Assembly: GCF_016901775.1 (NCBI RefSeq)
Contig: NZ_JACJKW010000008.1
Location: 51,378 to 115,377, forward strand
Source: Intestinimonas butyriciproducens
Lineage (GTDB): Bacteria; Bacillota; Clostridia; Oscillospirales; Butyricicoccaceae
DNA: 64,000 nt
Direction: 5' to 3'
The notes under the pieces were generated by a model that was not told the origin of the DNA, did no database searches, and saw nothing but the letters and a program-made list of their open reading frames with translations. Shown here piece by piece: positions 34,338 to 43,350 of the stretch (positions within the stretch are counted from its first letter, which is position 1; each line of letters begins with the position of its first letter). The translations under genes were made by a program, and so were the position numbers.

Positions 34338-35465
34338 ATGGTCAAAGTATTCAAAGCCATCAAAAGCTATCTGCGTCACACCGATCTGCTGCTTTTGAAT
34401 CTGGCGATCCTCTCTTCCCTTCTGGGACTGGTGGCCATATACAGCGCCACTTTCAGCTATCAATCCAACAAATATGTCATTGTGCAAAGCGTCGCTCTGG
34501 TGCTGGGCATCTTTTGCTTTGTGGCGGCTTCCCTGATCGATCTGGAAAACATCGCCCGGTTCTGGAAGTTTTTCTTTGTCTTCAACATTCTCTTCCAGCT
34601 TTCCCTTTTTGTGCTGGGAACCGCCGGCGACACCGGCAACCGCAGCTGGATCCGTTTCGGAGGCATCGGCATCCAACCGGCGGAATTTGGAAAGATCATC
34701 TTCATCTGCACACTGGCCTGCCACATCGACCGGCTGAAAGACCGGATCAATTCGGTGAAAGCCATTGTTCAGCTGACCCTCCATTTTCTCCTGACGGTGG
34801 CTGCCGTTTACATCCCCTCCAAGGACCTGGGCATGGCGGTGGCCTATGTGTTCATCTTTGCCATTATGATGTTTTCCTCCGGCCTGAGCTGGAAATGGAT
34901 CGGTGGCATCACGGCGGGCGCTGTGGCAGTCTCTCCCCTGGTATGGAGATTTTTGGGGGATTACCAGAGGAACCGTATTCTGGTGCTCTTCGATCCTGCC
35001 ATCGATCCCAGCATCTACTACCAGACCGATCAAAGCGTCCTGGCCCTGGGGGCCGGGCAGTTTCTCGGCTCCGGCTATATGCAGGGACGGCAGACCCAGT
35101 ACAACATCCTCCCTGCCAAATACACCGACTCCATCTTCTCCGTGATTGGTGAGGAATTTGGCTTTGTGGGCTGCTGTGTGGTCATTGTGCTGCTGGGCAC
35201 CCTGGTGCTGCGTCTGTTTTACAACGCCAGCCAATGCGACAACCGCTTCAGTTATCTGATCTGTGCCGGCATGGCCAGTATGTTCACCATTCAGATCCTC
35301 ATCAACATCGGTATGTGTGTGGGCGTCATGCCGGTGATCGGCCTGACTCTCCCCTTCTTCAGTTATGGCGGTTCCTCTCTTGTGACCATGTTCCTCTCTC
35401 TGGGCATTGTGGCAGGCTTTGTCCTCCGCCAGCGCCCGGCCTGGCTGCGAAGCAGCGACGAGTAA
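34338..35465 (+). CDS. SEDS-family peptidoglycan polymerase (RodA/FtsW/SpoVE type)
   Basis: 375 residues from ATG 34338. About ten membrane segments, with NRSWIRFGGIGIQPAEFGKI and the C-terminal LPFFSYGGSSLVTMFLSLGIV signature. SEDS proteins polymerise glycan strands with a partner class B PBP; none is next to it here. RodA, FtsW and SpoVE cannot be separated by eye. It stands alone between a promoter and a terminator. Confidence 0.9.
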   Translation: MVKVFKAIKSYLRHTDLLLLNLAILSSLLGLVAIYSATFSYQSNKYVIVQSVALVLGIFCFVAASLIDLENIARFWKFFFVFNILFQLSLFVLGTAGDTGNRSWIRFGGIGIQPAEFGKIIFICTLACHIDRLKDRINSVKAIVQLTLHFLLTVAAVYIPSKDLGMAVAYVFIFAIMMFSSGLSWKWIGGITAGAVAVSPLVWRFLGDYQRNRILVLFDPAIDPSIYYQTDQSVLALGAGQFLGSGYMQGRQTQYNILPAKYTDSIFSVIGEEFGFVGCCVVIVLLGTLVLRLFYNASQCDNRFSYLICAGMASMFTIQILINIGMCVGVMPVIGLTLPFFSYGGSSLVTMFLSLGIVAGFVLRQRPAWLRSSDE

Positions 35466-35487
35466 TCTTAACATAGACAAAGAAAAA

Positions 35488-35525
35488 GCCATTTCCGCAT
35501 TTTGCGGAAATGGCTTTTCTTTTTA
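35488..35525. terminator. Bidirectional terminator between the SEDS gene and the M20 hydrolase
   Basis: Perfect 12-bp stem GCCATTTCCGCA with loop TTT, T4CT5 on the plus side and T5 on the minus side. It serves both convergent transcripts. Confidence 0.9.
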
Positions 35526-36713
35526 TCATTCCATATTGTCCAGCCGGAATAGGGTGTGCAGCAGCACATCCGCCCCGGCGGCGCAATCCTCCCACCGGGT
35601 GTATTCCTCTTTGCAATGACTCAGGCCGCCCACACTGGGCACAAAGATCATGCCCGACCGGGTCACCTGGGACAAGGTCATGGAATCGTGTCCGGCGCCG
35701 CTGACCATCCGCTTATGGGAAAGCCCCAGCATCCTGGCCGCTTCCGAAATGGCATCCATCACATCGGAATCCATGGGATGGGCCGGCTCCTGCCAAAGGA
35801 GCCGGAAGGAAGAAACATCCTGCCCACACTGCTCCATCAGCCATTCATAGGCCTTGTCCACCATCCAATCCTCCCGGGCCCGGATCTCCAGGCTGAGACG
35901 CACTTTTTCCGGCACCACATTGGTGGCCCCCGGGAATACCTCCAGCCGTCCCACAGTGATGACCATGTCCTCGCTGACCAGCTTTGCCACAGGAGCGCAA
36001 AGGGAGATCAGCCGGGCAGCCTTCACCAAGGCATCGTCCCGCAGATCCATGGGGGTGGTTCCTGCATGGTTGGCTTTTCCGGAAAACTCCAGCTCATACA
36101 GCTTCTGGGACACAATGCCGGTGACCACGCCGATGGAAATGCCCTGGGTATCCAGCACGCCGCCCTGCTCAATGTGCAGTTCCAGAGAGAAATCGATGGG
36201 ATGTGTCTCCCGGCAGGCTTCCACATCCTGGCTTGTCACCCCGAACTGGGCGATCTTTTCCTGCTGCAGCGGCTCCAGGGGCAGGCCGCAGAAGGCCCGG
36301 CTGCCCACCAGGCTGCTGATGGTGGCGCCTTCCTCTTCGGCAAAGGCCACCACTTCCACTGTATGCCACAGGCGGAGACCCTTTTCATGGAGAGCCCGCA
36401 CCGCTTCAATGGCCCCCATCACGCCCAGGCAGCCATCGAACATCCCGCCATTCGGCACCGAATCGATGTGGGAGCCCAGCACAATGCGCCGGTCGGTCTC
36501 TCCGGGATAGATCCCCACCACATTGCCCAGCTTTCCCCGCTGAACGGTCATTCCCGCCTGCTCCATCTTCTCCTGCACATAATCGCAGGAGTGGGCGTAG
36601 GCCGGGGTAAAGGTCAGGCGGCAGATGCCCTCCGGGCTGCGGGCCAGATCGGCCAGCCCCTCCAGGCTCTCCCGCAAGCGGGAAGCATCAATGTGAATTT
36701 CTTCTTTATACAT
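35526..36713 (-). CDS. M20 hydantoinase/N-carbamoyl-L-amino-acid hydrolase-type amidase
   Basis: 395 residues from ATG 36713 (an ATG at 36719 is also possible; both overlap the nitroreductase stop). GSHIDSVPNGGMFDG, FAEEEGATI, LHIEQGGVLD, GKANHAGTTPMDLRDDAL and GAGHDSM are the metal and dimer-lid motifs of the carbamoylase/allantoate amidohydrolase branch. It should cleave N-carbamoyl or ureido compounds to ammonia and CO2. Substrate unknown. It is the last gene of a three-gene operon. Confidence 0.88.
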   Translation of the reverse strand: MYKEEIHIDASRLRESLEGLADLARSPEGICRLTFTPAYAHSCDYVQEKMEQAGMTVQRGKLGNVVGIYPGETDRRIVLGSHIDSVPNGGMFDGCLGVMGAIEAVRALHEKGLRLWHTVEVVAFAEEEGATISSLVGSRAFCGLPLEPLQQEKIAQFGVTSQDVEACRETHPIDFSLELHIEQGGVLDTQGISIGVVTGIVSQKLYELEFSGKANHAGTTPMDLRDDALVKAARLISLCAPVAKLVSEDMVITVGRLEVFPGATNVVPEKVRLSLEIRAREDWMVDKAYEWLMEQCGQDVSSFRLLWQEPAHPMDSDVMDAISEAARMLGLSHKRMVSGAGHDSMTLSQVTRSGMIFVPSVGGLSHCKEEYTRWEDCAAGADVLLHTLFRLDNME

Positions 36714-37512
36714 TGGCATAGAGTTTCTTGGTGTTCTGTTCATTTTTGCTTTCGTCCCGCACACCCACCGGCGCCATATACACGGCAAATTCCTCCTTGC
36801 CGTCCACCTGCAGCAGCTTGTCGGTGTCTTCCTGGCGGAACGCAGCGATGGCGCAGGTGCCGCAGCCGATGGCCTGGGCGCTGAGATACAGGTTCTGCAC
36901 CACATGACCGGCGTCGATGAGCATCACCCGATGGGCATTGATGTTATACCGCCACTCGCTCCGGTAGGCTACGGCCGTATAGACAAAGGTCACCGCGGCC
37001 TTGCCCGCCCACTTCTGATCGCAGGCACAATGGATGGCCTTTTCCGCCATATCCCCTTCCAGGGAGATGGGCTCCAACGCGTGCTCCATGGGCAGATAGT
37101 GGTAGACCCCTTCTTTCAGCCCTTCCACCCGGCTGACCAGCAGATAGGTTTCAAAAGCATGACGGGCTCCCGCCGAGGGCACCGGACGCAAAGCGGCATA
37201 GTTCTTGCCTCGGATGGCCCGCACGCCTTGGGTGGACCACAGCAGGAAGGCCAGCTGATCCAGGGTCATGGGGTCCTCGGCATAAAACCGGTTGCTCACC
37301 CGATCCCGCAGCAGGGCCACATAATCGTGCTCTTTTACCACTTCCCCGAACTCCATAGTCAGAGGAATGCGCTCCTCACTCTTGGCCGCTTTCACCAGAG
37401 GCGGCTGAGGCAGCAGTTTCTGCTGGTCGGACACATATTCCACATGGCCGAAGTTGCTCTTCATAAAATCCCGATTCTTGGCGATGGTTTCTGCAATCAT
37501 TTTCTCGTCCAT
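36706..37512 (-). CDS. Nitroreductase-fold protein (SagB-type)
   Basis: 268 residues. RDRVSNRFYAEDPMTLDQLAFLLWSTQGVRA and RPVPSAGARHAFETYLLV are the FMN-binding parts, and YLSAQAIGCGTCAIAAF the later conserved region. This is the SagB-type branch of the nitroreductase family. There is no YcaO or other azole-peptide partner nearby, so a peptide-modifying role is not supported; a flavin reductase role fits. It is 22 bp after the flavodoxin-like gene. Confidence 0.83.
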   Translation of the reverse strand: MDEKMIAETIAKNRDFMKSNFGHVEYVSDQQKLLPQPPLVKAAKSEERIPLTMEFGEVVKEHDYVALLRDRVSNRFYAEDPMTLDQLAFLLWSTQGVRAIRGKNYAALRPVPSAGARHAFETYLLVSRVEGLKEGVYHYLPMEHALEPISLEGDMAEKAIHCACDQKWAGKAAVTFVYTAVAYRSEWRYNINAHRVMLIDAGHVVQNLYLSAQAIGCGTCAIAAFRQEDTDKLLQVDGKEEFAVYMAPVGVRDESKNEQNTKKLYANV

Positions 37513-37534
37513 TCCAGTGTTCTCCCTTCTTTTT

Positions 37535-38152
37535 TCAGCGGATAAAGTTCATGCCGATCTTTTTCTCTTTTTCCGGCTCTCCCGCCTGCTGTCCGGCCAT
37601 GTCACGCATTTTCAGCATCCAGGCCATGTTCTTTCCCAGAAGGCGCATGATCTGCTGGCCTTCCAAGTCCTGCTGGGCTTCACCCGGCTTGGAGCCGTGG
37701 ATCACATTCCAGTAGTTGGAGGAAACCACCAGCATTTCAGAAATGGTGAAAAACCGGTTGATGTCCTCCAGTGCGGTCATACCGCCGGTGCGGCGCACAG
37801 CGGCCACGGCCGCCGCCACCTTGTGGCGCATCTTCCGTCCCCGGCTGTAAAAGGCCCGGTCCAGAAAGCACTTCAGCGTGCCGTTCATCCCGGCATAATA
37901 CACTGGCGTACCCACCAGAATGCCGTCGGCCTGCTCCAGCAGATCTACATGCTCGTTAAGCCCATCTTCATAAATACACCGGCCGGTCTGGGCACAGCCG
38001 CCGCAGGCAGTACAACCATAAATTGCTTTGCCGCCCACCTGGATGACCTGGGTCTCAATTCCCTCTTTCTCCAGCTCCTCCAGCACCAAAGACAGGGCGT
38101 AAGCCGTGTTCCCTTCCGGCTTCGGACTGCCGTTGATGGCGCATACTATCAT
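37535..38152 (-). CDS. Flavodoxin-like NAD(P)H-dependent FMN reductase
   Basis: 205 residues from ATG 38152 (MIVCAINGSPKPEGNTA), with AAAGGAG upstream. The phosphate loop GSPKPEGNTA and the iron-sulfur-type CTACGGCAQTGRC mark the iron-sulfur flavoprotein/FMN-reductase family, followed by VGTPVYYAGMNGTLKCFLDR. The CxxC-like cysteines could hold a cluster. It leads the operon with the nitroreductase and the M20 hydrolase. Confidence 0.9.
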   Translation of the reverse strand: MIVCAINGSPKPEGNTAYALSLVLEELEKEGIETQVIQVGGKAIYGCTACGGCAQTGRCIYEDGLNEHVDLLEQADGILVGTPVYYAGMNGTLKCFLDRAFYSRGRKMRHKVAAAVAAVRRTGGMTALEDINRFFTISEMLVVSSNYWNVIHGSKPGEAQQDLEGQQIMRLLGKNMAWMLKMRDMAGQQAGEPEKEKKIGMNFIR

Positions 38153-38200
38153 CTTCCCCTTCTCCTTTCCTTGCTGCAATTCATCCGCATTGATACCCCT

Positions 38201-38230
38201 ATCATACCCCAAGGAGGTGCCCTTTGTCTA
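38201..38230 (-). promoter_or_regulatory. Promoter of the flavodoxin-nitroreductase-hydrolase operon
   Basis: Minus strand TAGACA, 18-base spacer, TATGAT, 49 bp before ATG 38152. It faces the marR promoter 37 bp away. Confidence 0.7.
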
Positions 38231-38266
38231 CGCCCTCCCAACAGGTTCGTTCTCTCTGCCATCAGG

Positions 38267-38295
38267 TTGACAAAGAAAAGAAGATGTACTATCAT
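38267..38295 (+). promoter_or_regulatory. Promoter of marR-eamA
   Basis: Perfect -35 TTGACA, 17-base spacer, -10 TATCAT, 47 bp before the marR ATG. The -10 lies inside the operator below. Confidence 0.85.
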
Positions 38296-38318
38296 CCAAT
38301 TAGTTGATAGTACATCTT
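38281..38318 (+). promoter_or_regulatory. Palindromic operator overlapping the marR -10
   Basis: Perfect 14-bp arms 38281-38294 and 38305-38318 with a 10-bp spacer. The arm contains GATGTACTATCA. It covers the -10 and the start of transcription, so MarR binding would block its own gene and eamA. The right arm ends in T7, so it could also fold as a short-transcript terminator, but no gene reads into it from upstream on this strand. Confidence 0.75.
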
Positions 38319-38341
38319 TTTTTGGAATGGGTGGCGATACC

Positions 38342-38806
38342 ATGGACATCTCCCAGCGGAAAATCACAAAAATTGCCCGTGCGGTGGGAACCTTTACCGT
38401 CCGCACCATGAAGGTGGACGGGGTGGGAACGGCGGAATTTGATCTGATCCATGTGATAAGGAAGCATCCCGGCATCACACAATCGGAAATCTGCCGCATC
38501 CTGGGCGCAGACAAAGGGGCCGTGGCCAAGCAGACGGCCAACCTGGAATCCAAAGGCTTTCTGCGGCGGGAAAAGAATCCCGCAGATGGCCGCAGCCAGC
38601 TTCTTTATCCCACAGAGCAGTCTCAGAGCCTGAAAAACTCCAAGGCCCATATTGAATCCACCTTCTATGAATGGCTGCTTTCCTCTCTGGATGAAAAAGA
38701 GCAGCAGGAATTTGCCCGCTTGCTGGATGTGCTCTACACAAAATGCAAAGAGGAAAGCCGAGCGGGTTTTCCCCATATGGAGCGTCTTTTGGCGTCCCGT
38801 GATTGA
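38342..38806 (+). CDS. MarR-family transcriptional regulator
   Basis: 154 residues from ATG 38342 (MDISQRKITK); an in-frame ATG at 38327 is the alternative. Winged-helix with HPGITQSEICRILGADKGAVAKQTANLESKGFLRREKNPADGR, the usual recognition helix and wing. It likely binds the palindrome just upstream. It starts an operon with the EamA exporter and stands opposite the flavin/hydrolase operon. Confidence 0.9.
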   Translation: MDISQRKITKIARAVGTFTVRTMKVDGVGTAEFDLIHVIRKHPGITQSEICRILGADKGAVAKQTANLESKGFLRREKNPADGRSQLLYPTEQSQSLKNSKAHIESTFYEWLLSSLDEKEQQEFARLLDVLYTKCKEESRAGFPHMERLLASRD

Positions 38807-38845
38807 TCTGTAAAAAACCAAAATGGCTTTGGGAGGTAAAGTTTT

Positions 38846-39706
38846 ATGTGGACGATCTTTGCTTTTGGCTCTGCTTTTTTTGCAGGCCTTACTTCGATCC
38901 TGGCCAAATGCGGCATTCGGAAAACCGATTCCACTGTGGCCACGGCCATCCGCACCATTATAGTGCTTCTCTTTTCCTGGCTCATGGTGTTCATCGTGGG
39001 TTCCCAGGATCAAATGGGCTCCATCGGCGGGAGAACGCTCTGTTTTCTGATTCTGTCCGGTCTTTGCACCGGGGCCTCCTGGCTGTGCTATTTCAAAGCG
39101 CTGCAGCTGGGAGATGTGAACAAGGTGGTTCCCATTGACAAATCCAGCGTGGTGCTCACCATCCTGCTGGCTTTTCTGTTTCTGGGAGAGCCCATCGGGC
39201 TGTTTCAAGGAATGGGCGCCCTGCTGATCGGCGCAGGCACCTTTTTGATGATCGAGAAAAAAGCGGCAGGAAACACCCCGGCCCAGGGCAAAAGCTGGCT
39301 GCTTTATGCCTTGGGTTCAGCCATTTTCGCCAGCCTCACCTCCATTTTGGGCAAAGTGGGCATCGCAGGTGCGGAGTCCAACCTGGGTACTGCCATCCGC
39401 ACCGCTGTGGTGCTGGTGATGGCCTGGGTCATGGTGGTGGTCACTGGCAAAACTGGTGCTGTGAAAAAGGTTGCCGGAAAAGAACTGGCATTCATCTGCA
39501 TTTCCGGTCTTTGTACCGGCGCATCCTGGATGTGTTATTACCGTGCCTTGCAGATGGGTCCGGCCAGCGCAGTGGTTCCCATCGACAAGCTGAGCATTCT
39601 GGTCACCATCGCCTTCTCCCGGCTGGTCTTTGGGGAAAAGCTGACGGCCCGCTCCGCCTGGGGTCTGGCGCAGATCACAGCCGGAACCCTGGTGATGCTG
39701 CTGTGA
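38846..39706 (+). CDS. EamA-family drug/metabolite exporter
   Basis: 286 residues, about ten membrane segments with clear internal duplication. SGLCTGASWLCYFKALQLG in the first half is repeated as SGLCTGASWMCYYRALQMG in the second, each followed by VVPIDK. GGGAGGTAAAG precedes ATG 38846. The substrate is unknown; co-transcription with marR suggests export of the regulator's ligand. Confidence 0.9.
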   Translation: MWTIFAFGSAFFAGLTSILAKCGIRKTDSTVATAIRTIIVLLFSWLMVFIVGSQDQMGSIGGRTLCFLILSGLCTGASWLCYFKALQLGDVNKVVPIDKSSVVLTILLAFLFLGEPIGLFQGMGALLIGAGTFLMIEKKAAGNTPAQGKSWLLYALGSAIFASLTSILGKVGIAGAESNLGTAIRTAVVLVMAWVMVVVTGKTGAVKKVAGKELAFICISGLCTGASWMCYYRALQMGPASAVVPIDKLSILVTIAFSRLVFGEKLTARSAWGLAQITAGTLVMLL

Positions 39707-39738
39707 TAAAAGGCCGCACCCCGGCAGACACCCTTCGA

Positions 39739-39767
39739 TTGACAAGTTTTCTGCGCAGAATTAAAAT
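39739..39767 (+). promoter_or_regulatory. Promoter of the ABC exporter pair with palindrome in the spacer
   Basis: TTGACA, 17-base spacer, TAAAAT, 45 bp before the TTG start. The spacer contains the perfect 12-bp palindrome TTCTGCGCAGAA (39749-39760), ideally placed for a repressor. Confidence 0.78.
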
Positions 39768-39811
39768 AAATTATAAGAAACAATTTCATATCTGAAAAGG
39801 GGGGATGCGCT

Positions 39812-41527
39812 TTGAGACGCGTCTTTCACTATCTGCGGCCCCAGGCGGGCCGCATTGCCCTGGGGCTCAGCTTCAAGTTCACCGGCACCATCATGGACCT
39901 GCTCCTGCCCTGGGTACTGGCCCACATGATCGATGTGGTGATCCCTCAGCAGGACCTGTCCCTGGTGCTCCGGTGGGGGGCGGCCATGCTGGTGTTTTCC
40001 ATCGCCGGATGGTGTACCAGCATCCTGGCCAACCGCATGGCATCCCGGGTGGCCAAAGAAACCACCCGACGCCTCCGCCACGATCTGTTCGCCCGTATTG
40101 CCCGGCTCTCCAGCGCACAGATCGACCGCTTTACCATCCCCTCCCTCATCTCCCGCATGACCTCGGATACCTACAACATCCATCAGGTCATCGGCATGAT
40201 GCAACGCATCGGCTTCCGGGCGCCTATTTTGCTTCTGGGCGGCATTCTCATCACCCTCACCCTGGACCCGGTGCTCACACTGGTGCTGTTGTCCCTTCTT
40301 CCCTTCATGGGCCTGCTGGTCTTTCTGATCTCCCGGCGGGGCACCGGCCTTTTCACCCAGGTACAGCAGTCGGCCGACCGGCTGGTGCGGGTGGTGCGGG
40401 AAAACATCGCCGGTGTCCGGGTCATCAAGGCCCTGTCCAAGGAACATTACGAAAAAGAACACTTTGAAGGGGTCAACCGCCAGATGATGGAGCGGGAACA
40501 GCGGGCCGCCCGGAATATGGCCGTGATCAACCCTTCCTCCAACCTGATCATGAACCTAGGGCTGGTGCTTGTCATCCTCACCGGCGCGTTCCGTGTCAAC
40601 GCCGGCACTTCAGAGGTGGGCACCATTGTGGCCTTTCTCTCTTACTTCACCATCATCCTCAACGCCATGATGTCCATCACCCGGGTCATCACCATGTATT
40701 CCAAAGCCAGCGCCTCGGCCCAGCGGATCGTAGAAGTGCTGGACACTCCCCCGGATCTGCTTCAGATGGAAGAGGCCCCCGCAGGGGATAGCGGCTTCCG
40801 GGTGGTTTTTGAGGATGTGTCCTTCTCCTATAATAAGAAGGAAGACAACCTGTCCCACATTTCCTTTGCCCTGCGCCCGGGAGAGACTTTGGGTGTCATC
40901 GGCCCCACCGGCGCGGGCAAATCCACTCTGGTCTCCCTGCTGCTTCGCCTGTACGACCCGGACAAAGGCCGTATTCTGGTGGATGGACGGGATGTGCGCA
41001 GCTATTCCCTCCACGCTCTGCGGCAGAAATTTGGCGTGGTGTTCCAAAACGATGCTTTGTTTGAAGACACCATCGGGGAAAACATCCGCCTGGGGCGGAA
41101 TCTTTCCATGGATCAAATCGAAAAGGGCGCCCGGGCCGCCCAGGCCGCCGAATTCATCGAAAATGGCCGTGGCTATCAGGGAGAAGTGGCCATCAAGGGC
41201 GCCAACCTCAGCGGCGGACAGCGGCAGCGGCTGCTCATCGCCCGTGCTCTGGCCGCAGGGCCGGAGATTCTGATCCTGGACGATTCCTCCAGCGCTCTGG
41301 ACTACAAAACCGACGCCGCTTTGCGCCAGGCCATCGCCAAAGACTACAAAAACACCACATGGGTCATCATTGCCCAGCGCATCAGCTCCATCCGCCATGC
41401 CGACCATATCCTGGTGCTGGAAGAAGGCGCTGTGCTGGGCTATGGGAACCACCAGCAGCTGATGGAGACCTGTCCGGTCTATCAGGAAATCAGCCGGATT
41501 CAGATGGGAGATGATTTAGATGCCTAA
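39812..41527 (+). CDS. ABC exporter half-transporter, degenerate-site subunit
   Basis: 571 residues from TTG 39812, with AAGGGGGGA 7-8 bases upstream. Six membrane segments then an ATP-binding domain (~330-571): Walker A GPTGAGKS (~360), Q-loop, signature LSGGQRQR (normal). Walker B reads ILILDDSSSALD, with Asp in place of the catalytic Glu. The H-loop reads IAQR, with Gln in place of His. This is the subunit whose own ATP site does not hydrolyse. It overlaps the next gene by 8 bp and pairs with it. Confidence 0.92.
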   Translation: MRRVFHYLRPQAGRIALGLSFKFTGTIMDLLLPWVLAHMIDVVIPQQDLSLVLRWGAAMLVFSIAGWCTSILANRMASRVAKETTRRLRHDLFARIARLSSAQIDRFTIPSLISRMTSDTYNIHQVIGMMQRIGFRAPILLLGGILITLTLDPVLTLVLLSLLPFMGLLVFLISRRGTGLFTQVQQSADRLVRVVRENIAGVRVIKALSKEHYEKEHFEGVNRQMMEREQRAARNMAVINPSSNLIMNLGLVLVILTGAFRVNAGTSEVGTIVAFLSYFTIILNAMMSITRVITMYSKASASAQRIVEVLDTPPDLLQMEEAPAGDSGFRVVFEDVSFSYNKKEDNLSHISFALRPGETLGVIGPTGAGKSTLVSLLLRLYDPDKGRILVDGRDVRSYSLHALRQKFGVVFQNDALFEDTIGENIRLGRNLSMDQIEKGARAAQAAEFIENGRGYQGEVAIKGANLSGGQRQRLLIARALAAGPEILILDDSSSALDYKTDAALRQAIAKDYKNTTWVIIAQRISSIRHADHILVLEEGAVLGYGNHQQLMETCPVYQEISRIQMGDDLDA

Positions 41528-43331
41528 AATGGGAAATGCCCCTCCCTCCTTTGGCTCGGCCCCTCAAGGTACGGCTCATCAAAGAGTGACCCCCGGCCGG
41601 AAACGGGCCACTTTGCTGCGGCTTTGCCGCTATGTGATGCGCTTCCGCTTCTGGGTGATTCTGGCCCTTTCGCTCACCGTCCTCTCCAACTATTTCGGAC
41701 TGATGGGCCCCTATCTTTCCGGCCTGGCCGTGGACAGCATCGGCTCGGAAGCCGGCGCTGTCCGGTTTCCTCTGGTGTTCCGCTACTGCCTCTTTATGGC
41801 CCTGTTCTATGTGGCCTCTGCCCTTCTGTCCTATCTTTTGTCCATGATCATGATCACCATCAGCCGGAAGGTCACCTATCAGATGCGCTCGGATATCTTC
41901 AGCAAGCTGTCCTCCCTGCCGGTGGGGTATTTCGACACCCACCAGGCCGGAGACATCATCAGCCGCATCTCCTATGACACCGACACCATCAATTCTTCCC
42001 TTTCCACCGACCTGGTGCAGGTGCTGGCCAGCATTATCACCGTGGGCGGCTCCCTGGGAATGATGATCGCCATCTCTCCCCGGCTGGTGCTGGTGTTCCT
42101 CATCACTGTACCCCTGTCCATCTGCATCACCCGGTTCATTACCTCCCGCACCCGTCCCCTGTTCCGGCTTCGTTCCCTCAAGATTGGCCAGCTCAACGGC
42201 TTCACCGAAGAGAACATCACCGGTCTGAAAACCCTCCAATCCTATTGCCAGGAGGAACACACCATCCGCAAACTGGATCAGGTGAATGACGAGACGGTAA
42301 ACGCTTATTATAACGCCGAATATTACAGCAGCCGGGTGGGCCCCAGCGTCAACTTCATCAACAATCTCTCCCTGGCCCTGATCACGGTGTTCGGCGCCAT
42401 CCTTTTTATGCAGGGGAAAATGAGCGTGGGCAATATTTCCTCCTTTGTGCTCTATTCCCGGAAATTCTCCGGCCCCATCAATGAAATCGCCAACATCATC
42501 GGCGAACTGCAATCGGCTCTGGCCGCAGCAGAACGGGTATTCCGTCTGCTGGATGAAGAGCCGGAAAAGGCCGATTCCCCCCAGGCTCTCCCCCTCCACG
42601 ACCCTCAGGGAGATGTGGAGCTTCAGGATGTGAGCTTCGGCTATGAAGAAGGGAAAACCATCCTTCATCACCTTTCCCTTCACGCTCCCCCTGGCAGCAT
42701 GATCGCCATCGTCGGCCCCACCGGCGCAGGAAAAACCACCCTCATCAACCTGCTCATGCGCTTTTACGACAAAGACAGCGGCGAGATCAAGGTGGACGGT
42801 CATTCCATCTACGACCTGCAGCGGAAAAGTCTGCGTCTGGCCTATTCCATGGTGCTTCAGGACACCTGGCTCTTTTACGGCACCATCTATGAAAACATCG
42901 CCTATGGCAAGCAGGGCATCACCAGAGAAGAAGTGATTGAGGCCGCCAAGGCCGCCAAAATCCACTCCTATATCCAGCGTCTGCCCCAGGGCTATGATAC
43001 CCTGCTCACCGACGATGGCACCAATATCTCCAAAGGCCAGAAGCAGCTTCTGACCATTGCCCGGGCCATGGTGATGGACTCCCACATGCTGATCCTGGAC
43101 GAAGCCACCTCCAATGTGGACACCCGCACGGAAATGCAGATCCAGGAGGCCATGCGCCGCCTGATGGAGAACAAGACCTGTTTTGTGGTCGCTCATCGGC
43201 TGTCAACTATCCGGGGTGCCGATCTCATTCTGGTGGTGCGGGACGGCAATGTGGTGGAAAGCGGAACCCACGAAGAACTGATGAAGAAACGAGGGTTTTA
43301 CCGGGAGCTTTATGAGGCCCAGTTCAAATAA
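41520..43331 (+). CDS. ABC exporter half-transporter, catalytic-site subunit
   Basis: 603 residues. N-terminal extension of about 30 polar residues, six membrane segments, then an ATP-binding domain. Walker A GPTGAGKTT, Walker B LILDEATSNVD (catalytic Glu present) and H-loop VAHRLST are normal. The signature is degenerate (NISKGQKQ). With the other subunit's normal LSGGQ this gives one hydrolytic and one dead site, as in heterodimeric exporters such as BmrCD or TM287/288. Multidrug or lipid export is likely; the substrate is unknown. Confidence 0.92.
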   Translation: MPKMGNAPPSFGSAPQGTAHQRVTPGRKRATLLRLCRYVMRFRFWVILALSLTVLSNYFGLMGPYLSGLAVDSIGSEAGAVRFPLVFRYCLFMALFYVASALLSYLLSMIMITISRKVTYQMRSDIFSKLSSLPVGYFDTHQAGDIISRISYDTDTINSSLSTDLVQVLASIITVGGSLGMMIAISPRLVLVFLITVPLSICITRFITSRTRPLFRLRSLKIGQLNGFTEENITGLKTLQSYCQEEHTIRKLDQVNDETVNAYYNAEYYSSRVGPSVNFINNLSLALITVFGAILFMQGKMSVGNISSFVLYSRKFSGPINEIANIIGELQSALAAAERVFRLLDEEPEKADSPQALPLHDPQGDVELQDVSFGYEEGKTILHHLSLHAPPGSMIAIVGPTGAGKTTLINLLMRFYDKDSGEIKVDGHSIYDLQRKSLRLAYSMVLQDTWLFYGTIYENIAYGKQGITREEVIEAAKAAKIHSYIQRLPQGYDTLLTDDGTNISKGQKQLLTIARAMVMDSHMLILDEATSNVDTRTEMQIQEAMRRLMENKTCFVVAHRLSTIRGADLILVVRDGNVVESGTHEELMKKRGFYRELYEAQFK

Positions 43332-43350
43332 ACATCTATCGCAAACGCAC

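Noticed and set aside
36706..37512. A thiazole/oxazole peptide (RiPP) cluster around the SagB-type protein
   Set aside because: No YcaO, no precursor peptide and no cyclodehydratase are in the neighbourhood.
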